Shown here: positions 1 to 7,730 of the stretch, piece by piece
How the letters are laid out: each line of letters begins with the position of its first letter
Numbering within the stretch: position 1 is the stretch's first letter
Assembly (NCBI RefSeq): GCF_001592125.1
Contig: NZ_BCWI01000001.1
Span: 248,001-312,000 of the forward strand
Direction of reading: 5' to 3'
Source of the DNA: Microbacterium hominis NBRC 15708
GTDB lineage: Bacteria > Actinomycetota > Actinomycetes > Actinomycetales > Microbacteriaceae
DNA: 64,000 nt
Notes under the pieces: generated by a model
What the model was told of the DNA's origin: nothing
Database searches by the model: none
What the model saw: only the letters and a program-made list of their open reading frames with translations
Made by a program: the position numbers and the translations under genes

Positions 1-881
1 ACGCGGCGATCCTCCGCGACATCACGGGAGAGCCGACGACCGTGGTGCTGTCCGACGACAAGGCGGCGTCGGGCCGGATCGAGACCTTCGCGACCTCGAC
101 GTCGCGGTGGATGGTGGCCGTCCGCATGGTGTCGGAAGGCGTCGACGTTCCGCGGCTCGCCGTCGGCGTCTACGCGACGAGCGCCTCGACACCGCTCTTC
201 TTCGCCCAGGCGATCGGTCGTTTCGTGCGCGCCCGCCGGCGGGGTGAAGCGGCATCCGTGTTCTTGCCGAACGTGCCGCCGCTGCTCGCCCTGGCGAACG
301 AGATGGAGCGGGAGCGTGACCACGCCCTCGACCGCGAGGAATCGGACGACGACGGTCTCGAGGACACGCTGCTCGAGGAGGCCGAACGAGAGGACAAGGC
401 CTCGGACGCGTTGATCGAGGAGGGCAGCTATCAGGCCCTCGGCTCGGTGGCGCACTTCGATCGGGTGCTCTACGACGGCAAGGAGTTCGGGCAGCTCGCG
501 GTACCGGGCACCCTCGAGGAGGAGGAGTTCCTGGGCCTTCCGGGCCTGCTCGAACCCGAGCACGTCCACGAGCTGCTGATGCAGCGGCAGTCCCGCCAGA
601 GTCGTCACCGTCGCGCCCGTGAGGCGAAGGAGGGCGCGGTCGCCACCGACAGCACGGATGCGGGCGAGGCGTCCCTTCCGCCCGCCCTCCACCGCACGCT
701 GCGCGAACAGCGCCAGCTGCTGAACAGTCTCGTCGGCCTCTACGCCCGCCAGAGCGGCGAGCCGCACGGCGCCGTACACGCCGAGCTGCGACGGGTGTGC
801 GGGGGACCGGAGGTGGCCCGCGCCACCGTCGCGCAGCTGCAGGCCCGCATCGAGGTCCTCCGCGCCCGCGTCCGATCCTGA
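1..881 (+). CDS. DEAD/DEAH-box (SF2) helicase, C-terminal part; 5' end outside window
   Basis: Open from the left edge (frame beginning at base 3), so the ATP-binding RecA lobe is missing. What remains is the second helicase lobe and a C-terminal tail. Motif V-like SEGVDVPRLAVGVYA is followed by motif VI QAIGRFVRAR, typical of SF2 helicases that translocate on or unwind nucleic acid. After the lobe comes an acidic stretch rich in Asp/Glu, then a tail predicted helical with many Arg and Gln. The sequence shows a superfamily 2 helicase; the substrate cannot be told from this fragment. It ends 41 bp before a short unrelated gene on the same strand. Confidence 0.88.
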   Translation, partial: AAILRDITGEPTTVVLSDDKAASGRIETFATSTSRWMVAVRMVSEGVDVPRLAVGVYATSASTPLFFAQAIGRFVRARRRGEAASVFLPNVPPLLALANEMERERDHALDREESDDDGLEDTLLEEAEREDKASDALIEEGSYQALGSVAHFDRVLYDGKEFGQLAVPGTLEEEEFLGLPGLLEPEHVHELLMQRQSRQSRHRRAREAKEGAVATDSTDAGEASLPPALHRTLREQRQLLNSLVGLYARQSGEPHGAVHAELRRVCGGPEVARATVAQLQARIEVLRARVRS

Positions 882-909
882 CATCGCACAACGCCGACAC
901 CGGCGCGCG

Positions 910-915
910 TACACT
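910..915 (+). promoter_or_regulatory. -10 hexamer TACACT for a leaderless gene
   Basis: TACACT is followed by 7 nt and then the ATG at 923. A start site about 7 nt after the hexamer falls on or next to the start codon, so the mRNA would lack a leader. No Shine-Dalgarno sequence precedes the ATG, which fits. No clear -35 box is seen. Confidence 0.55.
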
Positions 916-922
916 CGCGCCC

Positions 923-1468
923 ATGCGCCGCGGCTACGACTTCACGTCGCGATGGGTGGTCCCGGCATCCGTCGAGCGGTGCTGGGCGCTGTGCGAGCAG
1001 AGTCTCGTCTCGGGCGAGGTGCCGTGGTGGCCGTCCGTGCGGATCGTGCCCGGGGCGCGCGCTCCCGCCGTCGGAGACGTGCGGCATCTGGAGGTGCGCA
1101 GTCCCTGGGGCTACCGTCTGAGGGTCGCCCTGACGGTCACGGAGGTGCGACCCCCGCACCTGCTGGCCGCGACCAGCACGGGCGATCTGGTCGGCATCGG
1201 GCGGCTCGCCATCGCGGCGCGGCCGGGACCGCCCGCAGACGGCGCCGCGCTCACCTGGATCTGGCGGGTCGAGCTCACGCGGCGATGGATGCGCCTCGCC
1301 GCTCCCGTGCTGCGCCCCGCGTTCGTCGCCGCGCACCGTCTGGTCATGCGCCGCGGTGAGCGGGGGCTGAGGGCTGCGCTCGCCGGTGCTTCGGAGATCC
1401 GAAATCCTGACAATACCGGCGTGAGCGGTCGGCGCCGCCGCCGTCGACGGTACCGTGAAGCCCCGTGA
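923..1468 (+). CDS. SRPBCC (polyketide cyclase/START-like) family protein
   Basis: 181 residues. The start MRRGYDFTSRWVVPASVERCW and the pattern of a first strand, then 'PASVERCWALCEQ', then 'PWWPSVR', is that of the SRPBCC helix-grip fold, which binds hydrophobic ligands. No catalytic residues can be assigned and the ligand is unknown. The start at 923 is chosen because a TACACT hexamer lies 7 nt upstream. The protein ends in an unusual run of seven arginines just before the stop, and that DNA also carries the promoter of the next gene. The stop overlaps the GTG of the ferritin-VIT1 gene by 4 nt. Family call is moderate; function unknown. Confidence 0.75.
   Translation: MRRGYDFTSRWVVPASVERCWALCEQSLVSGEVPWWPSVRIVPGARAPAVGDVRHLEVRSPWGYRLRVALTVTEVRPPHLLAATSTGDLVGIGRLAIAARPGPPADGAALTWIWRVELTRRWMRLAAPVLRPAFVAAHRLVMRRGERGLRAALAGASEIRNPDNTGVSGRRRRRRRYREAP
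1451..1456 (+). promoter_or_regulatory. possible -10 hexamer TACCGT before the VIT1 gene
   Basis: TACCGT ends 8 nt before the GTG at 1465, inside the 3' end of the preceding gene. The spacing is one or two bases longer than in the clearer leaderless cases in this window, so the gene may use either this promoter or read-through from upstream. Confidence 0.4.
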
Positions 1469-2553
1469 GCCCGACCCCGAAACCCACGCAGAGAGACCGG
1501 CGCCGCTGGGCGCGCTATCTCGCCGACGAGCGTGCCGAGGCGCAGGTCTATCGCGCCTTGGCCGCACGGCGCGAGGGGGAGGAGCGTGAGATCCTGCTCG
1601 CGCTCGCCGAGGCGGAAGGACGCCACGAGGCGCACTGGCTCGAGCTGCTGGGCGGGGAGCCCGTCCGCCTTCCCGCGCCCGGGTTCGGCTCGCGCGTGCT
1701 CGGGTGGATGGCCCGCCGATTCGGGTCGATCTTCGTGCTCGCCCTCGCCCAGAATGCGGAGGGACGATCGCCCTACGACAGCGAGCCGTTCGCCACCGCG
1801 CGGATGGTCGCCGACGAGAAGATCCACCGCGAGGTGGTCCGTGGGCTCGCGGCGCGCGGGCGACGCCGGCTGTCCGGCACCTTCCGCGCCGCCGTCTTCG
1901 GCGCCAACGACGGACTCGTCTCGAACCTCGCCCTCGTGATGGGCATCGGGGCGACCGGCGTCGGCGCGCAGTTCGTGCTGTTCAGCGGGATCGCGGGACT
2001 TCTCGCGGGAGCGCTGTCGATGGGCGCCGGCGAGTACGTCTCGGTGCGCTCGCAGCGCGAGCTGCTCGATGCGACCGAGCCCAGCGGATACGCCGATCAC
2101 GTGCTCCCAGATCTCGACCTCGACGCCAACGAGCTCGCTCTCGTCTATCGCACCCGCGGCATGGACGAGCAGGAGGCGCACGATCTCGCACGCCGCGTCG
2201 TCGAGACGGCGCACGCCGCGGACCGTGGCGAGCCCTACCGTCTGCCGCGGGCTGCCGGGGCCGACCACGAGGTCGTGGGCAGCGCGCTGGGGGCCGCCGG
2301 GTCGAGCTTCCTCTTCTTCGCGTCCGGTGCGATCATCCCCGTGCTGCCGTGGATCTTCGGGTTGAGCGGCCTGCCCGCGGTCGCCGTCGCGCTGCTGCTG
2401 GTCGGCACGGCGCTCACCGCGACGGGCGCGATGGTCGGGCTGCTGTCGGGCGCGCCGCCGCTGCGTCGCGGGCTCCGCCAGCTCGCGATCGGGTTCGGAG
2501 CGGCCGCCGTGACCTACCTGCTCGGTCTGCTGTTCGGCGTGTCGGCGGGCTGA
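1465..2553 (+). CDS. Ferritin-like domain fused to VIT1/CCC1 iron-manganese transporter
   Basis: 362 residues. Residues 15-130 form a ferritin/erythrin-like helical bundle with two ExxH pairs (E51-H54 and E118-H121) and further acidic residues (E22, E25) able to bind two iron atoms. Residues 140-362 are a VIT1/CCC1 transporter: GANDGLVSN (146-154), GALSMGAGEYVS (182-193) and about five membrane helices, two of them before a cytoplasmic loop and three after. Members of this fused family (MbfA type) export iron or manganese, with the ferritin part sensing or oxidising the metal. That is family knowledge; the metal here is inferred. The GTG start overlaps the previous stop by 4 nt. Confidence 0.88.
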   Translation: MSPTPKPTQRDRRRWARYLADERAEAQVYRALAARREGEEREILLALAEAEGRHEAHWLELLGGEPVRLPAPGFGSRVLGWMARRFGSIFVLALAQNAEGRSPYDSEPFATARMVADEKIHREVVRGLAARGRRRLSGTFRAAVFGANDGLVSNLALVMGIGATGVGAQFVLFSGIAGLLAGALSMGAGEYVSVRSQRELLDATEPSGYADHVLPDLDLDANELALVYRTRGMDEQEAHDLARRVVETAHAADRGEPYRLPRAAGADHEVVGSALGAAGSSFLFFASGAIIPVLPWIFGLSGLPAVAVALLLVGTALTATGAMVGLLSGAPPLRRGLRQLAIGFGAAAVTYLLGLLFGVSAG

Positions 2554-2600
2554 GCGCGACCTCGATTCCACGTCTGGCGTCGGATCTGGTACTGTCGATC

Positions 2601-2618
2601 TTCGGTTGCGAAACCGAA
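2601..2618 (+). other. 7-bp stem with GCGA tetraloop in the tRNA-Leu leader
   Basis: TTCGGTT (2601-2607) pairs perfectly with AACCGAA (2612-2618) around GCGA, a GNRA tetraloop. It lies 8 nt before the tRNA 5' end, downstream of a TACTGT hexamer (2590-2595), so it would be at the very 5' end of the pre-tRNA. No T-tract follows, so it is not an obvious terminator. Confidence 0.5.
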
Positions 2619-2626
2619 AACCACCT

Positions 2627-2711
2627 GCGCGGGTGGCGGAATAGGTAGACGCGCTAGCTTGAGGTGCTAGTGCCCGTATAGGGCGTGGGGGTTCAAGTCC
2701 CCCCTCGCGCA
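2627..2711 (+). tRNA. tRNA-Leu (anticodon GAG)
   Basis: Full cloverleaf with a long variable arm. The 7-bp acceptor stem pairs 2627-2633 with 2704-2710 (one G-U). The anticodon stem CTAGC/GCTAG encloses loop TTGAGGT with anticodon GAG at 2661-2663, reading CUC and CUU. The T arm has five G-C pairs (2687-2691 with 2699-2703) around TTCAAGT. Discriminator A at 2711; a full CCA is not encoded. Confidence 0.97.
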
Positions 2712-2720
2712 CAGAGAGAA

Positions 2721-2749
2721 GAAGGTCCCGTCAGGGGCCTTTTTCTTTT
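2721..2749 (+). terminator. Rho-independent terminator after tRNA-Leu(GAG)
   Basis: AGGTCCC (2723-2729) pairs with GGGGCCT (2734-2740), loop GTCA, followed by a T-rich run TTTTCTTTT (2741-2749). Flanking GAA/TTT bases lengthen the stem. It starts 10 nt after the tRNA and is the most classical intrinsic terminator in the window. Confidence 0.9.
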
Positions 2750-2821
2750 GCCCCGATGGATGTCGGGGCGAGGTCCCGTGTCGTCGTGTGTCACCGCGCG
2801 GAGGCCCCCTCCTGATCGCAG

Positions 2822-2827
2822 TACCGT
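2822..2827 (+). promoter_or_regulatory. -10 hexamer TACCGT before the M20 peptidase gene
   Basis: TACCGT ends 7 nt before the ATG at 2835 (and would put the start site close to it). There is no ribosome binding site upstream, so a leaderless mRNA is likely. An in-frame GTG at 2829 lies too close to the hexamer to be used. Confidence 0.5.
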
Positions 2828-2834
2828 GGTGAGC

Positions 2835-4145
2835 ATGTCCGCATCCGAGCTGCCTGAGACCGAGCTGCCCGAGGTCGTCGCCGTCGCGCGCGATCTGATC
2901 CGCTTCGACACCACCAACTTCGGCGAGGGGCGCTCGCACGGCGAACGCGAGGCCGCGGAGTACGTCGGGGCCTACCTCGAAGGTCTCGGACTCCGCCCGG
3001 AGTACTACGAGCCCATCCCGCGCCGCACCAACCTCAGCGTGCGGGTGCCGGGACGCAATCGCGACAAGCCCGCCCTCGTCCTGCACGGCCACCTCGACGT
3101 GGTCCCCGCCGTCGCCGACGACTGGAGCGTCGACCCGTTCGGCGGCGTGATCAGGGACGGGATGCTGTGGGGGCGCGGTGCCGTCGACATGAAGGACATG
3201 GACGCGATGATCCTCACCTCTGTCGCCGAGCTCCTGAGAGCGGGGGAGCAGCCGGAGCGCGACCTCATCCTCACGTTCTTCGCCGACGAGGAGAACGGCG
3301 GGGTGGAGGGCTCGCAGCTGGTCGTGCGAGATCGGCCGCACTGGTTCGACGGCGCCACGGAGGCCATCAGCGAGGTCGGCGGCTACTCGATCCCGGTGGG
3401 CGAGCAGCGCGCCTATCTGCTGCAGGTGGGGGAGAAGGCCCTCGTGTGGCTCCGGCTGCGCGCTCGCGGCACCGCCGGCCACGGCAGCCGCTTCCACCCG
3501 GACAACGCCGTGACGCGGCTGTCCGAGGCCGTCGCCGCCCTCGGCCGGTCGGTCTGGCCGCTCGAGCTCACCGCCACCACGCGCCAGACCGTCGACGGTC
3601 TCGCGGCCCTGTGTGGCGTCGACCCCGCCGATCCGGATGCCGTGGCGGACGCGACCGGCGCGGCATCCGGTTTCCTGCGTTCCACCTTCCGCACGACGAC
3701 GAACCCCACGGGTCTCGTCGCGGGGTACAAGCACAACGTCATCCCGGATGCCGCGGTCGCGACGATCGACGTGCGCACGCTCCCGGGCCAGGAGGAGCGG
3801 GTGCTCGCGGAGATCCAGCGCATCGTGGGCGACGACATCGAGGTCGAGATCTCGCATCGCGACATCGGGCTCGAGGTGCCCTTCCGCGGAGAGCTCGTGG
3901 AGGCGATGGTCGGGGCGCTCGAGCGGCACGATCCGGGGGTTCCGGTGCTGCCCTACCTGATGGGCGGCGGCACCGACAACAAGGCTCTCGCCGAGCTCGG
4001 CATCGCCGGATACGGGTTCGCGCCGCTGCGGCTTCCCACGGATCTCGATTTCACCGGTATGTTCCACGGTGTGGACGAACGCGTCCCCATCGACGCGTTG
4101 GTCTTCGGGCAACGCGTGCTCACCGATCTGATCCGCACGTACTGA
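2835..4145 (+). CDS. M20 family metallopeptidase (dipeptidase/deacylase type)
   Basis: 436 residues. The di-zinc hydrolase core is visible: HGHLDVVP (H84-P91, with H86 and D88), RGAVDMK (114-120, metal-bridging D118), DEENGG (151-156, catalytic Glu and metal ligand), and MFHGVDE near the C-terminus for the last histidine. The middle carries the dimerisation lid domain starting with GTAGHGSR. It is of normal length for M20 peptidases that cleave dipeptides, acylated amino acids or similar amide bonds in the cytoplasm; the substrate is not readable from sequence. ATG 2835 is preferred because of the upstream hexamer. uppP follows after 10 bp and is probably co-transcribed. Confidence 0.9.
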   Translation: MSASELPETELPEVVAVARDLIRFDTTNFGEGRSHGEREAAEYVGAYLEGLGLRPEYYEPIPRRTNLSVRVPGRNRDKPALVLHGHLDVVPAVADDWSVDPFGGVIRDGMLWGRGAVDMKDMDAMILTSVAELLRAGEQPERDLILTFFADEENGGVEGSQLVVRDRPHWFDGATEAISEVGGYSIPVGEQRAYLLQVGEKALVWLRLRARGTAGHGSRFHPDNAVTRLSEAVAALGRSVWPLELTATTRQTVDGLAALCGVDPADPDAVADATGAASGFLRSTFRTTTNPTGLVAGYKHNVIPDAAVATIDVRTLPGQEERVLAEIQRIVGDDIEVEISHRDIGLEVPFRGELVEAMVGALERHDPGVPVLPYLMGGGTDNKALAELGIAGYGFAPLRLPTDLDFTGMFHGVDERVPIDALVFGQRVLTDLIRTY

Positions 4146-4155
4146 AAGGGCCCCC

Positions 4156-4989
4156 ATGCACCTGTTCGAGGCGATCATCCTGGGCCTGGTCCAGGGACTC
4201 ACCGAGTTTCTCCCCGTCTCCTCCAGTGCCCACCTGCGCATCATGGGCGAGTTCCTCCCGTCCGCCGAAGACCCCGGCGCGACCTTCACCGCCATCACCC
4301 AGATCGGCACCGAGCTCGCGGTGCTCGTCTACTTCTGGGGCAAGATCGTGCGGATCATCTCCCAGTGGGCGAAGTCGCTGACCGGCCGCGTGCCGCGCAA
4401 CGACCCCGACGCTCGCATGGGGTGGATCGTCATCATCGGCACGATCCCGATCGGCATCGCCGGATACCTGTTCCAGGAGTCCATCCGCAACACGTTCCGC
4501 AACCTCTGGCTGGTCGCGATCGTGCTGATCGTCTTCGGTCTCCTGCTCGGCGCCGCCGACGCGTTGGGGCGCCGCACCCGCACCGAGAAGGACCTGACCT
4601 ACGGGCACGGCCTCGCTCTGGGCCTGGCGCAGATGCTCGCCCTCGTCCCGGGTGTCTCGCGCTCCGGTGCGACGACGACGATGGGCCTGGCCCTGGGCTA
4701 CACCCGTCCGGCCGCGGCGGAGGTCGCGTTCCTGCTCGCGGTGCCGGCCGTGTTCGGCAGCGGCCTCTACGAGCTGGTGCAGGCCATCAAAGACCCGGGC
4801 GACCAGGTGTACAACATGCTCGAGACGGGCGTCGCCACGGTCGTCGCGTTCGGTGTGGGCCTCGCGGTGATCGCGTTCCTGATGCGCTACCTCAAGCGCG
4901 GCAGCTTCCTGCCGTTCGTGCTCTACCGCGTGGCGCTCGGACTCGTGCTGATCGTGCTGCTGAGCTTCGGAGTGCTGCAGGCGTACTGA
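4156..4989 (+). CDS. uppP: Undecaprenyl-diphosphatase UppP (BacA)
   Basis: 277 residues, multi-spanning membrane protein. The enzyme removes one phosphate from undecaprenyl diphosphate to recycle the lipid carrier for peptidoglycan and other cell-wall polymers, and gives low-level bacitracin tolerance. Both signature motifs are present: [14 protein letters not shown] near the N-terminus (residues about 15-28) and [14 protein letters not shown] around residues 165-178. A GAAAGGG ribosome binding site precedes the ATG. The stop is directly followed, with no spacer, by the stop of the opposing PAC2 gene. In M. tuberculosis the ortholog Rv2136c lies in the same wider neighbourhood. Confidence 0.97.
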   Translation: MHLFEAIILGLVQGLTEFLPVSSSAHLRIMGEFLPSAEDPGATFTAITQIGTELAVLVYFWGKIVRIISQWAKSLTGRVPRNDPDARMGWIVIIGTIPIGIAGYLFQESIRNTFRNLWLVAIVLIVFGLLLGAADALGRRTRTEKDLTYGHGLALGLAQMLALVPGVSRSGATTTMGLALGYTRPAAAEVAFLLAVPAVFGSGLYELVQAIKDPGDQVYNMLETGVATVVAFGVGLAVIAFLMRYLKRGSFLPFVLYRVALGLVLIVLLSFGVLQAY

Positions 4990-5862
4990 TCAGGAGCGGC
5001 GGGGGTCGTCGCGACCGGGTTTGCCGGGGCCCTCGCCGCTTCCGCCGCGGCGCAGATAGCGCTCGAACTCCTGCGCGATGGCGTCTCCGGACGCTTCGGG
5101 GGAGTCCCAGGTGTCGCGGGTCTGCTCCAGCTGGTGGATGTACTCGGTCATCTCCTCGTCGTCCGCCGCCGCGGCATCGATCGACGCCTCCCAGGCGAGG
5201 GCCTCGGCGGGCAGGTCGCCGCGGGCGACCACCGCTCCGGTCAGCGCCATGACGCGATCGAGCAGCGCGAGCGTGGCCTTCGGTGACGGCGTGTGGCCGG
5301 CGACGTAGTGCGGGACGCTCGCCCACAGGGCCGCGGTCGGGATGCCGGCCGCCTCGGCGGCCGCGGAGAGCACGGTGAGGATGCCGGCCGGCCCCTCGTA
5401 CGTCGGCTTCTCCAGTCCCAGCGCGGCGCGCAGCTTCTCGTTGTCGCTTCCCGCGAACACCGAGATCGGGCGGGTGTGGGGCACATCCGACATCATCGAG
5501 CCGAGCGCCACGATGCCCGTGATGTCCTCGCTGAGGGCGGCGTCGATCAGCTCGGCCGCGAACGACTGCCAGGCGCGGGCGGGCTCGACACCGGAGAGCA
5601 CCCACAGCCGTGTGCCCTCGGCGGGATGCAGCGGCCGCCACACGGTCGCGTCGGGCCAGCTGAGGGTGCGCGAGCCGTCGGCTTCCACCTTGAGCTGCGG
5701 TCGCGTGTACTGGTAGTCGAAGTAGAGCTCCGGGTCGACCGAGAAGACCTCGCGGTAGGCGCCCGACTCGCGGATGTGCGCCGCGGCGGCGGAAGCGGCC
5801 TCGCCCGCGTCGTTCCATCCGTCGAAGGCCACGACCAATACGCGGTTTCCGAGTTCGTCCAC
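4990..5862 (-). CDS. PAC2 family protein
   Basis: 290 residues with the PAC2 fold; the conserved N-terminal FDGWNDAGEAAS is at residues 13-24. In eukaryotes PAC2-type proteins help assemble proteasomes; in bacteria their role is not established. The M. tuberculosis relative Rv2125 lies upstream of the proteasome genes, and this gene occupies the same relative place, although no proteasome genes are found here. GTG start at 5862, preceded on the minus strand by a GAGAGGGG ribosome binding site and a possible -10 TATCGT at 5896-5901. The C-terminus is Arg/Gly-rich. Its stop abuts that of uppP. Confidence 0.88.
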   Translation of the reverse strand: MDELGNRVLVVAFDGWNDAGEAASAAAAHIRESGAYREVFSVDPELYFDYQYTRPQLKVEADGSRTLSWPDATVWRPLHPAEGTRLWVLSGVEPARAWQSFAAELIDAALSEDITGIVALGSMMSDVPHTRPISVFAGSDNEKLRAALGLEKPTYEGPAGILTVLSAAAEAAGIPTAALWASVPHYVAGHTPSPKATLALLDRVMALTGAVVARGDLPAEALAWEASIDAAAADDEEMTEYIHQLEQTRDTWDSPEASGDAIAQEFERYLRRGGSGEGPGKPGRDDPRRS

Positions 5863-5975
5863 TCCGCCCCTCTCGCACGGTGAATCGATCCCTCAACGAT
5901 ACGCGTCGCGACCGGCGACAGGGCGGCGCCCGCGCGCGACGCGCGGTGCCGGCGGGACGCCGCGGAGCGCGTCGG

Positions 5976-5981
5976 TAGCAT
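5976..5981 (+). promoter_or_regulatory. -10 hexamer TAGCAT, leaderless start of HAD gene
   Basis: TAGCAT, 6 nt, then GTG at 5988. The predicted start site coincides with the start codon. No Shine-Dalgarno sequence. Confidence 0.6.
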
Positions 5982-5987
5982 GGTCCG

Positions 5988-6665
5988 GTGAGCCCCGCCC
6001 TTCCCGTCGCCGTCCTGTGGGACATGGACGGCACCCTCGTCGACACCGAGCCGTACTGGATGGAGGCGGAGACCGCGCTCGTCGAGAGCTTCGGCGGCAC
6101 CTGGACCCACGAGCAGGCGCTGACGCTGGTGGGGCAGGGCCTCGAGACGTCGGGAGCGATCCTGCAGGAGGCCGGCGTGCGGATGTCGGTCCGCGACATC
6201 GTCGACCACCTCACCGCCGAGGTCACCCGGATGCTGGCCGAGCGCGGCAACCCCCTGCGGCCGGGCGCGGCCGACCTGCTGAGCGCTCTGCGTTCGGCCG
6301 GGGTGCGGTGCGCCCTCGTGACGATGTCACTGCGGTCGATGGCGGAGCAGGTGGTGGCGCCCTTCGGCGACACCTTCGAGCTGATCGTCGCCGGCGACGA
6401 CGTCACCCGCCCCAAGCCCTACCCCGACGCCTACCTGCAGGCCTGCCGGGCGCTCGGCGTCGATCCGTCGGAGGTCGTGGCGATCGAGGACTCGCCGACG
6501 GGGGTGCGCGCCGCGGTCGCCGCCGGGGTCACCACCATCGGGGTCCCGCTGATGGTCTCGCTGGTGGGTGCCGGCGCCCACACCCTCTGGTCGACGCTCG
6601 CCGAGCGGACGCCCGATGACATCGCCGCCGTGTACGCGGCACACCGCACAGGAGATCGCACATGA
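5988..6665 (+). CDS. HAD superfamily phosphatase (beta-phosphoglucomutase/GPH-like)
   Basis: 225 residues. The HAD motif I DMDGT is at 12-16 (nucleophile D12, acid/base D14), motif II threonine near 112 (VTMS), motif III lysine K143 in RPKPYPD, and motif IV IEDSPTG at 167-172. A helical cap inserted after motif I (about 20-90) places it with subfamily I phosphatases that act on small phosphorylated sugars or similar. The substrate is unknown. Start chosen from the upstream TAGCAT hexamer. The stop overlaps the ATG of trmI (ATGA), so the two are translationally coupled. Confidence 0.88.
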   Translation: MSPALPVAVLWDMDGTLVDTEPYWMEAETALVESFGGTWTHEQALTLVGQGLETSGAILQEAGVRMSVRDIVDHLTAEVTRMLAERGNPLRPGAADLLSALRSAGVRCALVTMSLRSMAEQVVAPFGDTFELIVAGDDVTRPKPYPDAYLQACRALGVDPSEVVAIEDSPTGVRAAVAAGVTTIGVPLMVSLVGAGAHTLWSTLAERTPDDIAAVYAAHRTGDRT

Positions 6666-7726
6666 CAACGCCCACCCCCCTCGTCGACCTCCGACCGAGC
6701 GGGCCGTTCCGGCTGGGCGACCGGGTGCAGCTGACCGGCCCGAAGGGGCGTCTGCACACCGTGACGCTCCGCGAGGGCGGCGAGCTGCACACGCATCACG
6801 GCGTCCTCAAGCACGCGCAGCTGATCGGCCAGCCCGACGGATCGGTCGTGACCAACTCGGGCGGCCACGAGTACCTGGCGCTGCGCCCGCTGCTGCGCGA
6901 CTTCGTCATGTCCATGCCGCGCGGCGCGGCGATCGTCTATCCGAAGGATGCGGCGCAGATCCTCGCCTCCGCCGACATCTTCCCGGGCGCCACCGTCGTG
7001 GAGGCGGGCGTCGGCTCGGGCGCGCTGTCGATGTGGCTCCTGCGCACGATCGGATCGGCCGGCCGCCTGGTCTCCTTCGAGCGTCGCGAGGAGTTCGCCG
7101 AGGTGGCCCGCGCCAACGTCGAGACCTTCTTCGGCCATGCGCCCGAGGCCTGGGAGGTCGTGGTCGGCGACCTCGTCGCGGAGCTGCCCGGCGCGGTGGA
7201 CGCGGCATCCGTCGACCGTGTCGTCCTCGACATGCTGGCGCCCTGGGAGTGCATCGACGCGGTCGCCGACGCCCTCACGCCCGGCGGTGTCGTGCTGTGC
7301 TACGTGGCCACCGCCACCCAGCTCAGCCGCGTCGCCGAGTACATCCGCGGCACGGGCCTGTTCACCGACCCCGAGGCCACCGAGACGATGGTGCGCGGCT
7401 GGCACGTGGAAGGTCTCGCCGTGCGCCCCGACCATCGGATGGTGGCGCACACCGGCTTCCTCATCACGGCGCGCCGTCTGGCGCCCGGAGCGATGCCGCC
7501 CGACGTGCGCAAGCGTGCGCTCAAGAAGCCGAGCTATGCCGACGCGGATGTCGAGGCGTGGACCCCCGGTGCGGTCGGCGACCGCGAGATCACCGACAAG
7601 AACCTCCGCAAGCGGGTGCGCGAGGCGCAGCGCGCCGCCGACGGGGCGCGACAGGCCACCGCCGGCGCCGACGCGGACACCGGCCCCGACGGCGCGGGGG
7701 AGCGGGCCGCGGACGACGTAGACTGA
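6662..7726 (+). CDS. trmI: tRNA (adenine-58-N1)-methyltransferase TrmI
   Basis: 354 residues. Methylates N1 of A58 in the T loop of tRNAs using S-adenosylmethionine, which stabilises tRNA. The N-terminal part (10-90) is the small beta domain typical of TrmI with HTHHGVLKHAQLIG; the SAM-binding motif EAGVGSGA is at 114-121. The M. tuberculosis ortholog Rv2118c is about 280 residues; the extra C-terminal tail here (about 70 residues, Ala/Asp/Arg-rich) looks disordered. In mycobacteria the next genes lead into the mpa-dop-pup-prcBA-pafA cluster; here the FKBP gene starts only 4 bp after the stop. Confidence 0.95.
   Translation: MTTPTPLVDLRPSGPFRLGDRVQLTGPKGRLHTVTLREGGELHTHHGVLKHAQLIGQPDGSVVTNSGGHEYLALRPLLRDFVMSMPRGAAIVYPKDAAQILASADIFPGATVVEAGVGSGALSMWLLRTIGSAGRLVSFERREEFAEVARANVETFFGHAPEAWEVVVGDLVAELPGAVDAASVDRVVLDMLAPWECIDAVADALTPGGVVLCYVATATQLSRVAEYIRGTGLFTDPEATETMVRGWHVEGLAVRPDHRMVAHTGFLITARRLAPGAMPPDVRKRALKKPSYADADVEAWTPGAVGDREITDKNLRKRVREAQRAADGARQATAGADADTGPDGAGERAADDVD
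7719..7724 (+). promoter_or_regulatory. -10 hexamer TAGACT, leaderless start of FKBP gene
   Basis: TAGACT lies inside the last codons of trmI; 6 nt later is GTG 7731. The FKBP gene can therefore be transcribed independently of trmI without a leader. Confidence 0.6.
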
Positions 7727-7730
7727 TCCG

